DNA of 19,514 nucleotides from Methylophilaceae bacterium UBA7525 (GCA_002479405.1 DLMX01000086.1:1502-21015), one strand, 5' to 3'; shown: positions 7,320 to 15,390, numbered from the stretch's first letter. Program-made: numbers and translations. The notes: a model not told the origin generated them from the letters alone.

Positions 7320-7333
7320 AATATATATAATAT
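7310..7333. promoter_or_regulatory. AT-rich palindrome, probable operator of the ArsR-type repressor
   Basis: ATATTATA (7310-7317) and TATAATAT (7326-7333) form a perfect 8-bp inverted repeat with an 8-nt AT-only spacer, 30 bp upstream of the repressor ATG. ArsR-family dimers bind such dyads, and SqrR/BigR sites are AT-rich dyads overlapping their own promoters. The AT richness stands out sharply from the surrounding GC-rich sequence. Confidence 0.65.
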
Positions 7334-7363
7334 GTTTTTATTAAATTTTTTGCAGGGTGTAGT

Positions 7364-7696
7364 ATGAACGAAGCCATCAATGCTATTGATCTGACAGCCA
7401 TGCGCGCTTCAAGCGACAAGGCCAGTGCCTTGCTCAAGGTGTTGGCGAATCCTGACCGCCTGTTGCTGCTGTGTCAGCTGACCAAGGGTGAGCAATGCGT
7501 CAGCGACCTGGAACAGACCCTGGGGCTGCAGCAGCCTTCGCTGTCGCAGCAGCTGACAGTGCTGCGACAGGCAAAGCTGGTCAGCACAAGGCGTGAAGGC
7601 AAACAGATCTATTATTCGATTACCAGTAGCGAGGCGCAGGCGGTCATGCAATTGCTGTACAGCCTGTTCTGCCAAACCTGTCGAGAGGTGGGTTGA
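7364..7696 (+). CDS. ArsR-family repressor, SqrR/BigR-like persulfide sensor
   Basis: The 110-residue protein is a winged-helix ArsR/SmtB regulator: helices around 'ALLKVLANPDRLLLLCQL', a recognition-helix region 'QQPSLSQQLTVLRQAKLV', and a beta-wing 'TRREGKQIYYSI'. The metal-binding ELCVCD motif of arsenic and cadmium sensors is absent. Cys37 and Cys103 are 66 residues apart, the same separation as the redox pair of SqrR (41/107) and BigR (42/108), which form a polysulfide bridge in the presence of persulfides and then release DNA. Cys45 and Cys106 are additional. AGGGTG lies six bases before the ATG. The stop overlaps the region just before the next start. It very likely represses the downstream pump-SQR operon and itself through the palindrome at 7310-7333. 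Confidence 0.85.
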   Translation: MNEAINAIDLTAMRASSDKASALLKVLANPDRLLLLCQLTKGEQCVSDLEQTLGLQQPSLSQQLTVLRQAKLVSTRREGKQIYYSITSSEAQAVMQLLYSLFCQTCREVG

Positions 7697-7698
7697 GT

Positions 7699-8850
7699 AT
7701 GCGTCTATCCAGAGTCATGCCGCAGTCCATAATAGCGAGCAGCATGTTGCGCAGATTTGCCGGTCATCCGTTTCATTTCGGCGTAGTTCTTCTCGGCACC
7801 ATTCTTCTCAGTGTAGCTCTGCTGTTTCAGTGGGGCAGTCATTCGCACGCCGCGGAAGTTGAAAAGTCAGAGGCATCAAGCTTGCGTACCTTGGTGGTGG
7901 GCGGTTCTCAGCAAACGGGGCGGCAGACCTATGACGGCACGGTCGAGGCCGTGCGGCAGACCATGATTGCGGCACAGGTGTCCGGCACCATCGTCGATCT
8001 GCATGCCGTAGCCGGTGATGCGGTTAAAAGCGGGCAATCGCTGGTGCGACTGGACGCCCGGGAGGCGAGCCAGGGTGCGGTTGCCGCTGATGCGCAACTG
8101 GCGGCATCGCAGGCACAGCTCAATCTGGCCAAACAGGAATATGAGCGCCAGCAACAGCTGTACGCCAGGAACTACATCAGCGAGGCGGCCTTGCAACAGG
8201 CGCAGGCCAGATTCAAATCCGCTCAGGCAGAAGTCAACAGTCAGGTCGCACAGGCCGGCATCGCTCGAACCCAGAAGAGTTTCAATATCGTGCAGGCACC
8301 ATATGCCGGTGTGATTTCGGAATTGCTGGCGGAAGTCGGCGATATCGCCCTGCCGGGCAAAGTATTGATGACACTCTACGACCCGGCAGAGCTGCGTGTC
8401 AGCGTTGCGGTGCCGCAAAGTCTTGCGGCAGAGATCGAGCGTAGTGCCAAGGAAGAGTTGCGGATCGAGATAGCGGGCCTGTCCGAACCGATCAAGCCGG
8501 CACGCATGCAGTTGCTGCCGGCAGCCGACCCGCGTACGCATACCCGTACATTGCGATTGACCCTGCCGGCGGATCTGCAAGGCGTCAGCCCTGGCATGTT
8601 CGCCCGGGTGACGTTGCCGGCAGGCATCAGGGCGGATCAGGCCGTGGCTGACAGGATATTGGTGCCGATCAGCGCCGTGGTCCGGCGTGCGGAAATGACC
8701 GGGCTCTATGTACTGAACAGCGCAGGCAGGCCCTTGCTGCGCCAGGTGCGGCTGGGTGCCGTCAGCGGCGATCAGGTGGAAATCCTGGCAGGCATCTCCA
8801 GTGGCGAACGCATCGCGCTCGACCCGGAAATCGCGGCAGGCCAGCGCTGA
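7699..8850 (+). CDS. RND efflux periplasmic adaptor (membrane fusion protein)
   Basis: The 383-residue product is an HlyD/AcrA-type adaptor that links an inner-membrane RND pump to an outer-membrane channel. A hydrophobic segment 'FGVVLLGTILLSVALLF' (about residues 27-44) ends near SHA-AE, which could be a signal-peptidase I site or a membrane anchor; there is no lipobox cysteine. Next come the lipoyl half-motif 'QVSGTIVDLHAVAGDAVKSGQ', an alpha-helical hairpin rich in Gln and Ala, the second lipoyl half 'IVQAPYAGVISELLAEVGD', then the beta-barrel and membrane-proximal domains. A TTG at 7693 is in frame, but AGAGGTG 8 nt before the ATG at 7699 favours the ATG. It follows the repressor stop by two bases, and the pump gene starts 13 bases after its own stop. 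Confidence 0.9.
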   Translation: MRLSRVMPQSIIASSMLRRFAGHPFHFGVVLLGTILLSVALLFQWGSHSHAAEVEKSEASSLRTLVVGGSQQTGRQTYDGTVEAVRQTMIAAQVSGTIVDLHAVAGDAVKSGQSLVRLDAREASQGAVAADAQLAASQAQLNLAKQEYERQQQLYARNYISEAALQQAQARFKSAQAEVNSQVAQAGIARTQKSFNIVQAPYAGVISELLAEVGDIALPGKVLMTLYDPAELRVSVAVPQSLAAEIERSAKEELRIEIAGLSEPIKPARMQLLPAADPRTHTRTLRLTLPADLQGVSPGMFARVTLPAGIRADQAVADRILVPISAVVRRAEMTGLYVLNSAGRPLLRQVRLGAVSGDQVEILAGISSGERIALDPEIAAGQR

Positions 8851-8863
8851 TAGCGGACATGAT

Positions 8864-11800
8864 ATGAGCGATCAGACCACATCACAGCAACAGGCAACAC
8901 AGGCTATCGGCGTGTCCGGCCGTATTGCCAGTTATTTCCAGGATGCGCGCATCACTCCCCTGCTCGCCTTGATGGCATTTCTGCTAGGCGCGTTTGCCAT
9001 CATGGTGACGCCGCGCGAGGAAGAGCCGCAGATTGATGTCACCATGGCCAGCGTCATCATACCGTTTCCGGGCGCCGCCATTCCGGATGTCGAGCAGATG
9101 GTGGCCATCCCTGCCGAGCAGGTGTTGTCGCAGATGCAGGGCGTGGAGCATGTCATGTCGGTTTCGCGCTCCGGTGTCGCCGTCATCACCGTGCAGTTCG
9201 AAGTCGGCGTGCCGCGCAATGAGGCGCTGGTGCGCCTGCACGATACGCTGAGAAGCAATGCCGACTGGCTACCGGCCAACCTCGGCGTGCTGGAACCCAT
9301 CATCAAACCCAAGGGTATCGACGATGTGCCGATCGTCACTTTCACCCTTTACAGCGAGCGCGAAGATGTCGGCAGCGATACGCTAAACCATCTGGCGCAC
9401 AGTATAGAAGCCGAACTCAAGCATGTGGCCGGCACGCGTGAAGTGGATACTGTCGGTGGAGCCGGTCGTGCCGTGCAGGTACTGATCAGTCCGGAGCGCA
9501 TGGTTAGTGCCGGCGTGACGGTAGCCGATCTGCGCAATGCCCTCGCTTCGGCCAATATGGGGATGCCGCTGGGTGACCTGCTCTCCGGCAATCAGCGCGT
9601 GGAAATCGTCGCCGGTGATTTCCTCGGCAATGCGCAGCAGGTCGGTGAGCTGATCGTCGGGGTGCATAACGCCAAACCGGTATTCCTCAGGGAAGTCGCC
9701 GAGGTGGTGGATGGCCCCTTGCCGGCAGCCAGTTATGTCTGGTTCGGCAAGGCCGGCGAAGACGCGCGTGAATATCCCGCCGTCACCATCAGTGTTACCA
9801 AAAAGGCCGGCGAGAATGCCATCGATGTCGCCAATGCCTTGAAACAGCGCATGGAAGTGCTGCACAACACTGTCATCCCGGACGATGTGCAGGTGGTGGA
9901 GACGCGCAATTACGGCGAGACCGCAAACGACAAGGCGAAGAAACTGATCACCAAGCTGCTGTTCGCCACCGCCTCTGTCGTGGCGCTGGTGTTCATTGCG
10001 CTGGGCAGGCGTGAAGCTGCCATCGTCGGTGTGGCGGTGATCCTGACGCTGACTGCGACCCTGTTTGCCTCCTGGGCTTGGGGCTTTACGCTGAATCGCG
10101 TGTCCCTGTTCGCGTTGATCTTCTCCATAGGCATTCTGGTCGATGACGCCATCGTTGTCGTGGAAAACATCCACCGGCATCAGAAACTGCATCCGGAAAA
10201 GACCCTGCTGCAACTGATTCCCGGCGCCGTGGACGAGGTCGGCGGCCCGACCATACTGGCGACGCTGACGGTCATCGCCGCGCTGCTGCCCATGGCTTTT
10301 GTCACCGGTTTGATGGGTCCCTACATGAGTCCGATCCCGATCAATGCCAGCATGGGCATGTTGCTGTCGCTGGCCGTGGCCTTCGTCGTGACCCCATGGT
10401 TGGCGCGACTATGGCTGAAATCCAGTCATCATGAGGCTGCCGGACAGACGAAGATCATCGCAGGCATCACGCGCATTTTTGAGCGCGTGTTCACGCCGCT
10501 GCTGCATGCCGACCGCGGCGCTCGCAACCGCAAGCTGCTGGCGCTGGGTGTTGCCGTGCTGATTCTGTTATCCGTGCTGCTGCCGGTGTTCGGGTTGGTG
10601 CATCTGAAGATGCTGCCATTCGACAACAAATCCGAGTTCCAGGTGCTGGTCGACATGCCGGCCGGCACGCCGGTGGAAAAAACTGCGGCCGTACTGCGCG
10701 AACTGGGCGCACATCTGGCAACCGTGCCCGAGGTGACCAATTATCAGGCTTATGCCGGTACCGCCGCGCCGATCAATTTCAACGGTCTGGTGCGCCAGTA
10801 TTATCTGCGCGCCGGTGGTGAAGTCGGTGATCTGCAGGTCAATCTGGTCGACAAGCATGAGCGCACGGATCAGAGCCATGCCATCGCCGCCCGCGTGCGT
10901 CCCGCTCTGCAGGAAATCGGCCGGCGTTTCGGCGCCAACGTCAAGGTGGTGGAGGTGCCGCCGGGACCGCCGGTGCTGTCGCCCATCGTCGCCGAGATCT
11001 ACGGCCCGGAGGCCGCAGGACGCCATCATGTGGCGAAGGCGGTGCGTGCCGTGTTCGAACAGACCGACTATGTGGTGGATGTCGACGACAGCACCATCGT
11101 CGATGCGCCCAAACTGAATCTCACCGTGGACCGGCGCAAGGCAGGGCTGCTCGGCATCTCGCAGGAGGCGGTCGTCACCACGCTGCGGGCCGGTCTTAAT
11201 GGCGAGGAGATCACCTATCTGCACGACCAGAGCAAATATCCGACCGCGATCCAGATGTTGCTGCCGCCGGAACGGCATGGCGAGTTCGACAGCCTGTTGC
11301 AGCTTACGGTGCGTTCCGCCGATGGCCGGCTGGTACCGATCCGCGAACTGGTGGATGTCACACCGACCACAAGGCAGGAGCCCATCTTCCACAAGGACCT
11401 GTTGCCATTGACCATGGTGGTCGGCGACATGGCGGGCAAGCTGGACAGCCCGCTTTACGGCATGTTCGCCATGCGCGGTGACATCCAAAAACTGATCGCG
11501 CCCAATGGTCAGCCGCTCGAGGAATATTTCATCCGCCAGCCGGAGGACACCTACAGGCACTACGCCATCAAGTGGGACGGCGAGTGGCAGATCACCTACG
11601 AAACCTTCCGCGACATGGGCGCAGCTTACGCCGTTGGTTTGGTCCTCATCTATCTATTGGTGGTGGCGCAATTCGGTTCCTACTTGACGCCGCTCATCAT
11701 CATGGCGCCGATCCCGCTCACCATCATCGGTGTCATGCCGGGCCACGCCCTGTTCGGTGCGCAGTTCACGGCGACCAGCATGATCGGCATGATCGCGCTG

Positions 11801-12097
11801 GCCGGTATCATTGTGCGTAACTCCATCCTGCTGGTCGATTTCATCAACCTGCAAGTGCGCGAAGGCATGCCGTTCGAGCGCGCCATCGTGCAATCCGCCA
11901 TTACGCGAGCCCAGCCTATCGTGCTTACCGCGCTGGCAGCCATGCTCGGTGCGCTGTTCATCCTCGATGACCCGATCTTCAACGGGCTGGCGATCGCGCT
12001 GATTTTCGGCATCCTGGTCTCCACCATCCTGACGCTGGTGGTGATCCCCATGCTGTATTACGTGGCCTACAGAAACCGTCTGCAGGCTATTTCATGA
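8864..12097 (+). CDS. RND efflux pump, inner-membrane permease (AcrB/HAE-1-like)
   Basis: The 1077-residue protein has the typical RND length and duplicated layout: TM1, a large periplasmic loop, TM2-6, TM7, a second loop, TM8-12. The proton-relay aspartates appear in TM4 as ILVDDAIVVVEN (Asp427, Asp428). In TM10, where AcrB has Lys940, this protein has Arg985 (IIVRNSILLVDF), a variant I associate with an uncharacterised RND branch. The start is ATG 8864 (MSDQTTSQQQ); the frame is open back to 8756, but that stretch overlaps the adaptor gene and has no family match. The pump uses the proton gradient to export a periplasmic or membrane substrate through the adaptor and the TolC-like channel. 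Position between a persulfide-sensing repressor and SQR suggests a sulfur-related substrate. Heavy-metal RND subfamily features were not evident. Confidence 0.92.
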   Translation: MSDQTTSQQQATQAIGVSGRIASYFQDARITPLLALMAFLLGAFAIMVTPREEEPQIDVTMASVIIPFPGAAIPDVEQMVAIPAEQVLSQMQGVEHVMSVSRSGVAVITVQFEVGVPRNEALVRLHDTLRSNADWLPANLGVLEPIIKPKGIDDVPIVTFTLYSEREDVGSDTLNHLAHSIEAELKHVAGTREVDTVGGAGRAVQVLISPERMVSAGVTVADLRNALASANMGMPLGDLLSGNQRVEIVAGDFLGNAQQVGELIVGVHNAKPVFLREVAEVVDGPLPAASYVWFGKAGEDAREYPAVTISVTKKAGENAIDVANALKQRMEVLHNTVIPDDVQVVETRNYGETANDKAKKLITKLLFATASVVALVFIALGRREAAIVGVAVILTLTATLFASWAWGFTLNRVSLFALIFSIGILVDDAIVVVENIHRHQKLHPEKTLLQLIPGAVDEVGGPTILATLTVIAALLPMAFVTGLMGPYMSPIPINASMGMLLSLAVAFVVTPWLARLWLKSSHHEAAGQTKIIAGITRIFERVFTPLLHADRGARNRKLLALGVAVLILLSVLLPVFGLVHLKMLPFDNKSEFQVLVDMPAGTPVEKTAAVLRELGAHLATVPEVTNYQAYAGTAAPINFNGLVRQYYLRAGGEVGDLQVNLVDKHERTDQSHAIAARVRPALQEIGRRFGANVKVVEVPPGPPVLSPIVAEIYGPEAAGRHHVAKAVRAVFEQTDYVVDVDDSTIVDAPKLNLTVDRRKAGLLGISQEAVVTTLRAGLNGEEITYLHDQSKYPTAIQMLLPPERHGEFDSLLQLTVRSADGRLVPIRELVDVTPTTRQEPIFHKDLLPLTMVVGDMAGKLDSPLYGMFAMRGDIQKLIAPNGQPLEEYFIRQPEDTYRHYAIKWDGEWQITYETFRDMGAAYAVGLVLIYLLVVAQFGSYLTPLIIMAPIPLTIIGVMPGHALFGAQFTATSMIGMIALAGIIVRNSILLVDFINLQVREGMPFERAIVQSAITRAQPIVLTALAAMLGALFILDDPIFNGLAIALIFGILVSTILTLVVIPMLYYVAYRNRLQAIS

Positions 12098-12119
12098 TGT
12101 GTAAAAAGGAGAAATAAAC

Positions 12120-12329
12120 ATGAGTTCCTGGCAAATCGTCCGGGTTGTCGCCGGTGTTTTCATTCTGTTGAGCGTGGCGCTTGGCGCTCCGTCCAGCCCG
12201 ATCTTTGTCAGCGAATGGTGGCTGGCATTCACGCTGTTCGTCGGTGCCAATCTGCTGCAAAGCGGCTTCACGCGCTGGTGCCTGATGGAGACCATCATGC
12301 GCAAGCTCGGTTTTCAAGCCGGTAACTAG
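12120..12329 (+). CDS. DUF2892 small membrane protein
   Basis: This 69-residue protein has two predicted transmembrane helices, about residues 6-22 and 33-49, and ends in the family's conserved C-x-M-E-x-I-x-x-K-L-G pattern (Cys54 to Gly64). DUF2892 is the membrane part of the YgaP rhodanese in E. coli and is often found beside rhodaneses, persulfide dioxygenases and SQR, but its own function is not established. AAAAAGGAGAAA lies just before ATG 12120, the strongest ribosome-binding site in the operon, so it may be made in large amounts. It sits inside the pump operon between the RND permease and the TolC-like gene, which suggests it works with the pump or handles persulfides at the membrane through Cys54. 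That role is inference. Confidence 0.85.
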   Translation: MSSWQIVRVVAGVFILLSVALGAPSSPIFVSEWWLAFTLFVGANLLQSGFTRWCLMETIMRKLGFQAGN

Positions 12330-12341
12330 GTGACCGGGAAA

Positions 12342-13724
12342 ATGGGTATACGTGCCGTTACGATAAGCGCTTGTTTGCTGATGGGGTTCCATGCGTCATC
12401 AGCGCAAGCGATCGACCTGATGGAGGCCTGGCAGGGCGCTATCGGCAATGACCGCGGGTATGCCGTGGCAGAGGCCGGCCATGGCGTTGTTGCGCCGCGG
12501 CAGAAACAGGCGGCCGCGCTCTGGCGTCCGAATGTGGTGCTGAATGCCGGCGCCGGTTACGGACGCGACAACACCGATACGCGAGGTGCCTACTTCGCCG
12601 GCCCCGGTTTCGGGCAGTCCGAAGATATCGCTTTCAGTACCTCGGTCAACAGCGGTACCACGCACAACTGGGCGCTGACGGCGACCCAGCCCTTGTATGA
12701 TCCTAAACGCCGGGCCGAGCAGCAGCAGTTGCTGATGTCGGCCGATCAGTCCGACCTTGAATGGAACGCGGCCAGACAATCGTTGATGCAGCGTGTGGCC
12801 GAGAGATACTTCGATCTGGCCGTGGCGCAGGAATCCCTGCGCGTCCTGCAGCAGCAGAAGCAGGCGGTGGAACGGCTGGCGACCGAGATGCGTGACCGCT
12901 TCCAGCTGGGCGCGACGCCGATCACCGATACCCATGAATCCGAGGCGCGGCTGGCGTCGGTGCAGGCCCAGGTGCTGTATGCGGAGATGGAAGTCGAAAC
13001 CAGGAAAAACATCTTGGCCGACACCACCGGGCTTTCCCCTGAACAACTGTTCGCTCTGCTACCGCAACGGGTCAGCGAAGAATTGATGCAAACCCCGGTG
13101 GAGCAGTGGATCAGCGAGGCGGAAAGCGGTAACTTCGATATTCGCATGAAAGCCATCGCCGGCGATCTGGCGCGACAGGAAGCCCGCAAGTACACGCTGG
13201 GATCCTCGGTGAAACTGGATGCAATAGCGCAGGCCGGCCGCGATTACATCAGCGGTAGCGGCGATTTCGGCTCGGCCAGCAATGCACAGACCAGCGGCAT
13301 GGTCGGCCTGAAGGTCTCGGTGCCGTTGTTTACCGGCGGCTATCGCAGCGCCCGGGAGGAGGAAGCCCTGCAACTGGCGGACAAGGCCGATGCCGAAATG
13401 GCACTGGCAAGACAACAGGTGGCACAGTCGATACGCGCCACCTGGCTCAACCTGAAGGCCGGTAGCGGCCGCGTACAGGCACTGGCGCAGGCGCTGGAGG
13501 CGAGCCGCTTGCGGCTGGATGCGACGACGCTGGGTCATCAGGTCGGCGACCGTACCACGCTGGATGTGATCAATGCGGAGAACGATGTCGCCAGTGCCGA
13601 ACTGGCGTTGACGCAAGCGAAGGTGAATCAGGTATTGAACCAGATCCGGTTGGCTGCTCTGGCCGGAAAACTGGATGAGAGTGTGTTGACTATTTTTAAC
13701 CGCGACATGTTGGCCAGACAGTAG
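12342..13724 (+). CDS. TolC-family outer-membrane efflux channel
   Basis: The 460-residue protein begins with a signal peptide (MGIRAVTISACLLMGFHASSAQA, cleavage near A-Q-A), followed by two outer-membrane-efflux repeats rich in long helices. 'LTATQPLYDPKRRAEQQQ' near residue 115-130 and 'LKVSVPLFTGGYRSAREEEA' near residue 330-345 are the paired P-L-(Y/F) strand motifs of the TolC fold. There is no lipobox, so it differs from OprM-type lipoproteins. GTG 12330 is in frame right after the DUF2892 stop, but AGGTGA lies 8 nt before ATG 12342, so the ATG is preferred. It supplies the outer-membrane exit duct for the RND pump and completes the tripartite system. Confidence 0.9.
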   Translation: MGIRAVTISACLLMGFHASSAQAIDLMEAWQGAIGNDRGYAVAEAGHGVVAPRQKQAAALWRPNVVLNAGAGYGRDNTDTRGAYFAGPGFGQSEDIAFSTSVNSGTTHNWALTATQPLYDPKRRAEQQQLLMSADQSDLEWNAARQSLMQRVAERYFDLAVAQESLRVLQQQKQAVERLATEMRDRFQLGATPITDTHESEARLASVQAQVLYAEMEVETRKNILADTTGLSPEQLFALLPQRVSEELMQTPVEQWISEAESGNFDIRMKAIAGDLARQEARKYTLGSSVKLDAIAQAGRDYISGSGDFGSASNAQTSGMVGLKVSVPLFTGGYRSAREEEALQLADKADAEMALARQQVAQSIRATWLNLKAGSGRVQALAQALEASRLRLDATTLGHQVGDRTTLDVINAENDVASAELALTQAKVNQVLNQIRLAALAGKLDESVLTIFNRDMLARQ

Positions 13725-13754
13725 CTGGCAGGCGCTTGGAGGAAAGGAAACGAA

Positions 13755-15026
13755 ATGGCTCATATCGTCATCATGGGAGCAGGGACTGGCGGCATGCCGG
13801 CCGCCTACGAATTAAGGGCAAAGCTGGACGCATCGCATCAGGTCACCGTGGTGAATGCGGTCAATTATTTCCAGTTCGTTCCCTCCAATCCCTGGCTGGC
13901 AGTAGGCTGGCGCAAACGCAAGGACATCACGTTCCTGATCAAGCCATATCTGGAGAGGAAGGGCATCAATTTCATCGCGCAGCGCGTGCAGCGCATCGAT
14001 GCGGACAACAACACCCTGCATCTGGCGGATGACAGCAGCCTGCAATACGATTATCTGGTCATTACCACCGGCCCCAAACTGGCCTTCGATGAAGTGCCGG
14101 GCGCCGGGCCGGAGGGCCATACCCGCTCGATCTGCAACGTCGATCATGCCGAGCAGGCCTGGAGCCATTACCAAGACCTGTTGCAGGATCCAGGACCGGT
14201 GATCATCGGCGCCATGGCCGGCGCTTCCTGTTTCGGTCCGGCCTATGAGTTCGCCTTCATCGTCAATCGCGATCTGCGCAAGCGCAAATTGCGCAACAAG
14301 GTGCCGATGACCTTTGTCACCAGCGAACCTTATATCGGCCACATGGGGCTGGGCGGCGTTGGCGATTCCAAATCCATGCTGGAGAGCGATTTTCGCAACA
14401 ACGATATCAAATGGATCACCAATGCCAAGGTCACCAAAGTCGAGGCCGGCAAGATGTATGTGACTGAAATGGATGATGAGGGGCAACCGAAAAAGGAACA
14501 CGAATTGCCGTTCAAGTACAGCATGATGCTGCCTTCATTCAAGGGAGTGGATGCCGTGGCGGCGGTCAATGGTCTGTGCAATCCGCGCGGCTTCGTACTG
14601 ATCGACGAGCGCCAGCGCAGCGTGAAATATCCCAACATCTATTCGGCCGGTGTCTGCGTCGCCATTCCGCCGGTGGAAGCGACGCCGGTACCGACCGGCG
14701 CGCCAAAGACCGGCTACATGATAGAGACCATGGTGACGGCCATCGTCGACAACATCCTGGCCGAACTGGCGGGCAAACCCGCAGAAAGCAAGGCAACCTG
14801 GAATGCCATCTGTCTTGCCGATATGGGCAATACCGGTGCGGTGTTCGTTGCACTGCCACAGATCCCGCCGCGCAATCTGAACTGGTACAGCAAGGGCAAG
14901 TGGGTGCACTGGGCCAAAATTGCCTTTGAGAAATACTTTATCTACAAGATGAAACGCGGTAATTCCGAGCCGATCTATGAAAAATACATCCTCAAGCTGT
15001 TGGGTATCGAGCGCGTCGAGCGTTAA
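13755..15026 (+). CDS. sqr: Sulfide:quinone oxidoreductase, type I
   Basis: The 423-residue flavoprotein oxidises sulfide to sulfane sulfur or polysulfide and passes electrons to membrane quinone. The FAD dinucleotide-binding motif GAGTGG is at residues 8-13. All three cysteines of the Acidithiobacillus ferrooxidans enzyme (128, 160, 356) have counterparts: Cys127 in SICNVDHAE, Cys159 in GASCFGPAYE and Cys353 in WNAICLADMG. The 'YFQFVPSNPW' and 'PVPTGAPKTGYMIE' segments also closely resemble that enzyme as I remember it. The C-terminus contains amphipathic segments expected for monotopic membrane attachment. GGAGG and AAGG precede the ATG, and only 30 bases separate it from the TolC-like gene, so it is the last gene of the repressor-pump operon. 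A strong terminator follows. Confidence 0.93.
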   Translation: MAHIVIMGAGTGGMPAAYELRAKLDASHQVTVVNAVNYFQFVPSNPWLAVGWRKRKDITFLIKPYLERKGINFIAQRVQRIDADNNTLHLADDSSLQYDYLVITTGPKLAFDEVPGAGPEGHTRSICNVDHAEQAWSHYQDLLQDPGPVIIGAMAGASCFGPAYEFAFIVNRDLRKRKLRNKVPMTFVTSEPYIGHMGLGGVGDSKSMLESDFRNNDIKWITNAKVTKVEAGKMYVTEMDDEGQPKKEHELPFKYSMMLPSFKGVDAVAAVNGLCNPRGFVLIDERQRSVKYPNIYSAGVCVAIPPVEATPVPTGAPKTGYMIETMVTAIVDNILAELAGKPAESKATWNAICLADMGNTGAVFVALPQIPPRNLNWYSKGKWVHWAKIAFEKYFIYKMKRGNSEPIYEKYILKLLGIERVER

Positions 15027-15076
15027 TCCCGCAAGGATGGTTTTTTATAGCCCTGGCGCAGTCGCCGGAAAGTGAC

Positions 15077-15107
15077 AAAAGGGAAGCGGGCCATCCGCTT
15101 CCCTTTT
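15077..15107. terminator. Bidirectional rho-independent terminator after sqr
   Basis: AAAAGGGAAGCGG (15077-15089) and its exact complement (15095-15107) form a 13-bp stem with a 5-nt loop, flanked by A and T runs so that it can act in both directions. It lies between the convergent sqr and glycine-zipper lipoprotein genes and marks the end of the operon. Confidence 0.88.
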
Positions 15108-15144
15108 GCATCATGGACTTGCAATGTCGCAAAATGGCGACGGT

Positions 15145-15360
15145 TTATTTGCTGAGGCCGTCCACCCCGTGGCCGATGACGCCACCGATGGCTGCGCCAC
15201 CTACCGTGCCCAGTGAGCTGCCGCCGGTCAGAACCGCGCCGGCCACACCGCCGATAGCGGCACCGGTAGCAGCATTCTGCTGACGTTTGGACATGCCGGC
15301 ACAACCGCTCAAGAAACTGACAAGCAGCAGACTTGCCATGATTTTTCTGGCTGTATTCAT
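15145..15360 (-). CDS. Glycine-zipper lipoprotein, OsmB-like
   Basis: The 71-residue product starts MNTARKIMASLLLVSFLSGC, a lipoprotein signal with lipobox L-S-G-C and acylated Cys20. The rest alternates Gly and Ala with small residues ('ATGAAIGGVAGAVL', 'GTVGGAAIGGVIGHG'), the glycine-zipper pattern of OsmB, SlyB and related envelope lipoproteins. AGGAGA just before ATG 15360 fixes the start; the frame remains open to 15456, but that part has no sensible signal. Function is unknown; E. coli OsmB is osmotically and stress induced. It may be monocistronic, since a hairpin separates it from the MliC-like gene upstream on the same strand. Confidence 0.8.
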   Translation of the reverse strand: MNTARKIMASLLLVSFLSGCAGMSKRQQNAATGAAIGGVAGAVLTGGSSLGTVGGAAIGGVIGHGVDGLSK

Positions 15361-15390
15361 TTGCTCTCCTGATAATGTGATGAAAAGCGA

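Noticed and set aside
7293..7350. AT-rich segment as an insertion scar or horizontally acquired island edge
   Set aside because: No terminal inverted repeats, target-site duplication or transposase fragment were seen, and a promoter-operator explains the composition.
7364..7696. Arsenic or cadmium sensor identity for the ArsR-family gene
   Set aside because: No ELCVCD-type metal motif is present, the cysteine spacing matches SqrR/BigR, and no arsenic or heavy-metal resistance gene is adjacent.
8756..8863. N-terminal extension of the RND permease
   Set aside because: The frame is open but overlaps the 3' end of the adaptor gene in another frame and resembles no RND N-terminus. ATG 8864 is the sensible start.
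10568..11560. 330-codon minus-strand open frame opposite the RND gene
   Set aside because: It lies wholly antisense to a well-supported RND permease, has no recognisable motif, and is expected from GC-rich codon bias. The same applies to long antisense frames at 9383-10213, 1832-2815, 12399-13046 and 13059-13763.
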